From contig CM060732.1 in the NCBI GenBank assembly GCA_030704615.1, positions 26,906,001 to 26,970,000 on the forward strand: a stretch of 64,000 nt of DNA, given 5' to 3'. Shown here piece after piece: positions 58,789 to 64,000 of this stretch. The number at the start of each line of letters is the position of its first letter. The stretch's first letter is position 1. Both the position numbers and the translations under genes were made by a program. The notes below the pieces were generated by a model. The model was not told the DNA's origin. It saw only the letters and a list, made by a program, of their open reading frames with translations, and did not search any database. The DNA is from Takakia lepidozioides (lineage: Eukaryota > Streptophyta > Takakiopsida > Takakiales > Takakiaceae).

Positions 58789-59990
58789 ACCCCAGGGCTG
58801 ATCCTCATAGGGTTGAAATGAATCATAGTCTATTTTAAGAGAATTGAAGCGGCCCATTTCAATTCTTAAAAATGATCCATTAGGGCCCACTCCCAAAAGG
58901 GCAGTACCCGAGGGATGAGGTGGCTCTTGCATGCACCTTCTCTCTCTTTGATCTTAGCATTTTTCTCATTTGCTAAGTGCCCTGATTCAAAGTGCCATCA
59001 TTCAAATTGTAATCATTGATATGGTTTTTTTTTAGCTATTTTGAGTTTTAAGCTAACACCTAATTGTGAGCTATTTCTATCATATTTTTATTAAAAGTAA
59101 TTAATAATAACTAATAGCTAATGCCAGACTCGAACTATGAGCCGGCTGGTACTAAACTTCTCGCATGATTGAGTTCATAGCTCATGAACTAAATTACTAC
59201 ATTATTCATGCTAGTATCCGTAAATTTGAAAAATTTAAATACTCAAGCCAGTTGGTATCATAAGATTGTTGAATGGCCGTAGCGGAAATCAACCGGGTGC
59301 CCTACTTTTAGGAAGGATATTTGCCTTTCCATTTCATTACAGACAAGAAATCTGCCTTAGTTGGCAAGGCCTGGACGGATTCCGGCCCTTCTTATATTAC
59401 AAAAAACGGAAATGGCCGTCGAAGTCTGCCACATGGCAGAAATCCAACGTGCCAGGCCGGGTTACATCCGAGGAAGGGCGTTCAGGTGAAAAAAATATTT
59501 GAACTCAAGAGGGCGGGCCCGCGTGCAAACCCTACTAAGTCTGGACGTTGCTCTTGCAGCCCCAGCCCCACGCCTGCTTGCACTCCCTGCCTGCTATCAC
59601 AGCTCACCTGTCCACGCGGGTTCAATTCTTTGCCTCCTTGGGGTTTGAGGGCATTGACAGGTCCAACTTCTATATGGATACAATATTCTTCACTTGTTTG
59701 AATTGCTTAAAACTGGTTGTGATTATTTATTATTATTATTATTTACTTATTGTTGTGCATATGACACTTGTGTTGTCAACTGGTTGATATTTATAAGGGC
59801 CGGATTTATAGCTGAACACAAAATAAATCATTAGGAATATTACCGGTTGTAAGGAATTTATCTCAAAAATTGACCGGTATAGTTACCACTAAGGGGCAGC
59901 AACCGACTGGCCAACCCACTTAGCCGATTGCTGCTGGGAATGAGCGGCTACTGGCTGGTTCAACTCAAATTATTTCCTGGACGCTGGATG
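58789..59990. other. No gene seen
   Basis: There is a (TTA)n stretch at about 59725-59745. Open frames at 59266-59701 are of unlikely composition. Confidence 0.35.
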
Positions 59991-60046
59991 GCATTCCTGG
60001 ATTTGAGGGCGGCAGCCCCAGGGAAGGCCCTCAAATCCAGGAATGC
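59991..60046. repeat. Perfect 20-bp hairpin
   Basis: GCATTCCTGGATTTGAGGGC (59991-60010) and its exact complement (60027-60046) are separated by 16 nt. It is an isolated, strong potential hairpin. Confidence 0.9.
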
Positions 60047-60122
60047 CCTGGGGGCATTACCCTGCATAAAGCACGTGCAACAAGGCGTGAGATACACGTA
60101 GGCCCTGCCACTGTTTTATTGA

Positions 60123-60411
60123 CATGAAGTGTAACATGTGCCCAACTGGGAACTAAAATCTTTCATGTTCCCATAAAGTCTCATGGGAACAACCCATGAT
60201 ATAAGGTTGAGGTACTTTGGCCAACTTGATGCGCAGTCGCTACCCTCTCTGGCAGCATGAAGTGTAAGATGTGCCCAATTGGGAACTAAAATCTTTCATG
60301 TTCCCATAAAGTCTCATGGGAACAACCCATGTAGCATGAAGTGTAGCATGTGCCCAACTGGGAACTAAAATCTTTCATGTTCCCATAAAGTCTCATGGGA
60401 ACAACCCATGA
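60123..60411. repeat. Three-copy repeat with internal hairpin (~77 bp units)
   Basis: Copies at about 60123-60201, 60255-60331 and 60335-60411 share CATGAAGTGTA, TGTGCCCAA.TGGGAAC and AATCTTTCATGTTCCCAT. Each holds the inverted pair GTTCCCAT / ATGGGAAC. The core AAAATCTTTCATGTTCCCAT is identical in all three. Confidence 0.9.
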
Positions 60412-61080
60412 TATAAGGTTATGGTCACTTGACGCGTAGTCCCTACCCTATTGGGTAGGGCCAACAAAAAAAAGGTACGGCAGTGCATTAGAGTGTAATG
60501 CCCCGCCCTGGCCAGGGCCGACAATCTACTTTGTGGGGAGCCGAGATTATGGCACCCTAAACCAGTAGGCACCCTAAATCTGACACATTTGAGACCTTGA
60601 GTCTAAACCGTAAATGCAGATTTAGCCATAGGTATAGCCAAGGGAGGAGGATGTAGCGCACCCTGTTTGTTTGTTTTTGTTTTTTTGTTTTTTTTTTAAG
60701 CACACCCTGTTCTTCACTGCTCCCCAGTGAACCCCACCACTGGTGGTATGAGTATGGAATTTGCTCATTTGCTGGAGGCACTTGGGTATGACACTTTTTT
60801 TCCCGGGATCCATTTCCTGAGGTTTCATATTTCATTCGGAAATTCTGGAATTCAGTCGGCTAGCATGTAACTGGCTGCCGGTTCTCCCCGGACGTTGATG
60901 CCCTCCACTGGGGGCATTGCCCTATACATAATGTGCTCAAAAGCGGAATGACTTCCCACAAAATGTATTGCAATAGTACTAGTTTCCTGTGTTGGACAGT
61001 TATTTATTTTTCTCTCTAATAACTGCCGGTTATCTGAGAAGCGTTATCTATCCGATTACATAAAAGAATTATGGAGAACG
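60412..61080. other. No gene seen
   Basis: Spacer with a T-rich tract at 60665-60699; nothing else is recognised. Confidence 0.35.
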
Positions 61081-61905
61081 TGGCGGAAGCAACCATAAAT
61101 TATGGTGTCACGTGAACCCCACTGTCTTCAGTGGAAGGTGGACACCAGTGTTGGGCAATTATTTAAGAAAATTGATAACCTGCGGTTCCAGTTATATACT
61201 AAATTGAAATAAAATAATAATAACCTGCTGTTCCGGTTATTTGAAAATTTATAAATTCTAATAACCTGCTGGTTATCAATAACAGATATTTTTCACCCCT
61301 TGCCGGTTATCATTAAATCCAGTTATTTCTTGGATGATAACTGGCGGTTATATATACCAGTTCTCAATTGCCGATAACTAGGATAAAAACCATTGATTGC
61401 ATTTAGTTTAATAAATATTATATATAAGGTGATGCTTTAATTATTCTAACATGATACGGAGCCTGGAAACACTTTAAGGGCCTGTTGTGGGCCCACGCCC
61501 TATATGGCGGGCATTTAAGGCCTGCAACTTCCTCCTCAGGGCTTGATATCCCATGCCTTAAAATAAATGTAAATAATATATGTATACATACGGCATTTTA
61601 ATTTTATTTACCTTATCCGGTTCTCTACCAGGTTATTTACCATCTTTTATATATATATATATATGTAACCTGCGGTTATCAATATAGACCGGTTACCAAA
61701 AACCAAAAAAAAAAAAAAACCCCACATAACCACATGTTATCAATATCACATTTTTTTGAAAATTTGCCGGTTTGGGTTGATAACATAGTTTTTATACCCT
61801 GAAAACCTAGTAACCGCCCAATTCACCAGTGGACACCTTCATGGCACTCAACATGTAGTTTGAACCTACAACCACTAGTGAAGTAGAAAAATGTTGGTTG
61901 TTTCT
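61081..61905 (-). mobile_element. SINE copy split by a hAT insertion
   Basis: The two halves, 61085-61145 (GGTGTCACGTGAAC, GGAAGGTGGACAC) and 61829-61905 (GTGGACACCTTCATGGCAC, GTTTGAACCTACAACCAC), join into the SINE body seen at 24119 once the insert and one 8-bp copy are removed. Confidence 0.75.
61146..61828. mobile_element. Non-autonomous hAT-type element (683 bp) inside a SINE
   Basis: An exact 8-bp duplication GTGGACAC flanks it (61138-61145 and 61829-61836). The left end is CAGTGTTGGGCAATTA; the right end's complement, TGGTGAATTGGGCGGTTA, is a diverged match. The interior has no coding capacity and is filled with TAACC.GC / CCGGTTAT variants and a (TA)n tract (about 61650-61668). Confidence 0.75.
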
Positions 61906-62444
61906 AATATATATCTAAATGACTGCGAGAAGCGAAAAATAAAGTAATAGGTCCAATTTAGGATAGAGGTTGGGTAGCGTGTGAGCATGCTCAGGCCAGC
62001 CAGCGTGAGCACAGAGGCATATTTTGCATATTCCCCAAAAATGTAGAGAATATGCGATAGCGAAACCAAAATGTGCTCATGCGGGGAAAAAACAAAAGCA
62101 TCTGAAAACCATACTGACGCGACAAAACTTATGAAATTAATTGTCCAAAGCTAACTCACGTGAGCACAAGCACAAAGACCCACACATATATCTATAGAAC
62201 TCAAAGGTCACCGCACGTAAACAATATGGCATTTGGTAAAACATTGTGTGTAGAACATCCCCAAGAACCACCCAAAAAATGGCGAAACCCAAATGCATCT
62301 TGGATTTTTGCCAGCAAAACTTGGGTTTCGTCAGCAAAAATTGGGTTGGTTTCTCTGTTTCAAGCTCCTTCTATATATTTTAGATTATATTTAGACACCA
62401 TGGAAACCCTATTAACGTAGAAAGACCCTATATCCGTCTATTAG

Positions 62445-62550
62445 GTGGACGCGTTGCCGAAGCAAGCATAACTTATGGTGTCACTCCCCATAGGGCTACT
62501 GCCTTCTGGTGGGAAGGTGGACACTGTAATGACTTCCAACATGGTGGATT
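62445..62550 (-). mobile_element. SINE fragment
   Basis: CATAACTTATGGTGTCACTC, GGGCTACTGCCTTC and GGAAGGTGGACAC match the family body; the A-box end is degraded (TGGATTGAACTCTC in place of the B-box). Confidence 0.65.
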
Positions 62551-62639
62551 GAACTCTCACAAAAGGAACTATTCCTGAATTCATTCAGAGCCACAGAGTT
62601 GAACACTAACCAGCCTTGTCCAAATGGATGAGTTGGTAT

Positions 62640-63560
62640 TCTTCGCCTCGCTACAAAAAGAGCTGCACTGGTAAACCTTCATCAAGAAAATAACATGCGA
62701 GAGGTCAGCCACATTATTTGCATGGAATGCCCCATGATGGTCAGAATCTCCATTAAATCAACACTCCCGCTGCTGGTATCTATTGTGGAAAATCAGCCTG
62801 AAGATGCCATCAGGTTACAGGATTTGAGTGCTAATGTCCAGCACATGAGGCTGGGACTGCAACAACCCTCACTGTCTAGGAAAGAGCACTCTAAGAGAGG
62901 GAAAAGGAGATTGTGTGCCTGCATGCAAGCAAGAAACATTTCAGGACATAAGCCACGCCACCCCAAAAGGGGAGATAATAGATGGTTGTCATTTGCTTCA
63001 GCATAGTACCACAGCTTGCCTTACTCCTTGCATGAAGGAATGGTGGAATATGCAGAGAGACATGTACCTGAAGTTGACCCGTTGATTTGAAACCACTTCA
63101 ATTGTTGAGTTGACAATAAATGCTCCACTATGAGGAAACGTAATAACATTGTTCAATATGCCTTTACTCACATCGATGACCTGCAAGCCAGTCTCTATTA
63201 AAGTCTACAATTCGCACTTCCATTACAAATGCGCACCAGAGTTCCACGGCTCTCTACATGTACATTGACGAGGGAAGACTCTGACAGACCTGCAAAATAT
63301 CTCCAGCTTGAGTGCCAAAAAGATGAGCTTCTCAATTATGAACAATTGCTCCTTCTCTGTGGTCTACAACATACGCCATGTAGCACTCAAAGAATCGTCC
63401 GTCGTCACACTATCAGCTCCCATAGTAGCCAACGCATCAATGGCTTTGATGATGCTCCCAAACATTATACCAGTCATGGTAGATCCAGAATAAAAGCATA
63501 TTAACAGTGATATCATGGGTAGCAACATGGCATTGTTAGTTTGTGCCACCATAACCTATG
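62640..63560 (-). other. Possible exons of an unrecognised minus-strand gene
   Basis: Minus-strand segments have protein-like composition. Positions 63540-63365 contain MTGIMFGSIIKAIDALATMG then DSVTTDDSLSATW. Positions 63184-63068 read VIDVSKGILNNVITFPHSGA with an acceptor-like CTTGCAG before it and a donor-like CTTCAG|GTACATG after it. Positions about 62810-62690 include a helical stretch (DLMEILTIMGHSMQIMWL). Frames between them do not join without further splicing. No family is named; the unit may continue outside these borders or be a relic. Confidence 0.25.
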
Positions 63561-64000
63561 TAAAAGACACAGAAAACCTTCCATTCCCCTCATTTGAAAT
63601 TGCTAGGGGACAACGTTGCCCTCTCCCACCTCCATGCCCATTACCCTCATGAGGGATGAAAGTTTCCATTACCCCCACCACACATCCTCAACCCTCCATT
63701 CCATCTAGCTCCTCACCCACCCTGTTTCCAGAGTCACCCAAGCAGGGCCTGGATAAGGGCACTACCACGCCCTTTTCCTACCCATCTCTGGTACTGCTCA
63801 ACTGGCTAGGGACGATCCACCGGGACTGATTTAGGACGAACAGCGGGGAAATGGTATGTGCCTTTACCACAGGGCTACATGTTGGTATATCCGTCTATTA
63901 TATGTATTTCCACTGGCATACATATCACCCCTATAACCGTGGATCTTGCTCACGCGGCGTTTTTTCTGTGCTCACGCCATACCAATCCCCAGAATATGCA
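63561..64000. other. Right edge, SINE head relic, no gene seen
   Basis: GGTATGTGCCTTTACCACAG and GGGCTACATGTTGG (about 63853-63887) match the 5' head of the minus-strand SINE family. The rest is unassigned. Confidence 0.4.

Overview
The window is nuclear DNA of a green plant. The evidence is a complete seven-exon gene for plastid transketolase with a transit peptide, GT-AG introns, a eukaryotic tRNA-His gene, decayed PPR-type coding sequence, tRNA-derived SINEs, and a dense load of plant-type transposons. I cannot fix the species. The transposon gene families look more like those of non-seed land plants or charophyte algae than of crops, but that is an impression, not a measurement.

Layout. 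From 1 to 9 kb the sequence is repeats and decay: a tandemly repeated PPR pseudogene, gag and integrase relics of LTR retrotransposons, and a small hAT-type element. From 9122 to 20755 lies one apparently complete 11.6-kb Mutator-superfamily element, with a 9-bp target duplication TCCCAAAAG on both sides and inverted ends rich in CGTGAGCC. It carries two divergent multi-exon genes. On the + strand is a MULE transposase with a SWIM zinc finger. On the - strand is a protein with an acidic, nuclear-type N-terminus, a ParB-like segment and a segment resembling bacterial N4/N6 amino-DNA-methyltransferases. The first large intron of the - strand gene holds about 22 near-perfect hairpin palindromes in a 2.5-kb array, with two loop types (TTGA and CCAA) strictly alternating. 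This is the most interesting system in the window.

From 20.7 to 26.8 kb are SINEs with target duplications, LINE and gag relics. From 26.8 to 31.1 kb is the transketolase gene, the only clearly functional host protein gene, and at 32055 a tRNA-His(GTG) gene. From 32 to 64 kb there are only retroelement relics, tandem repeats, MITEs, three more pieces or copies of hAT-like elements, a second Mutator-type element (48815-52656) with ~430-bp GC-rich inverted ends and a 9-bp duplication TTGACAAAT, and a few exon-like fragments without a recognised product.

How it fits together. Transketolase serves the plastid Calvin-Benson and pentose phosphate cycles and has no functional link to the mobile elements. 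Inside the large Mutator element, the transposase would cut and move the element. The ParB/methyltransferase-like protein may mark or bind element DNA, and the palindrome array in its own intron is a candidate binding site or a source of hairpin RNA. These last points are inference. A missing splice-acceptor AG and an unexplained frame change suggest that this copy of the methyltransferase gene may already be damaged.
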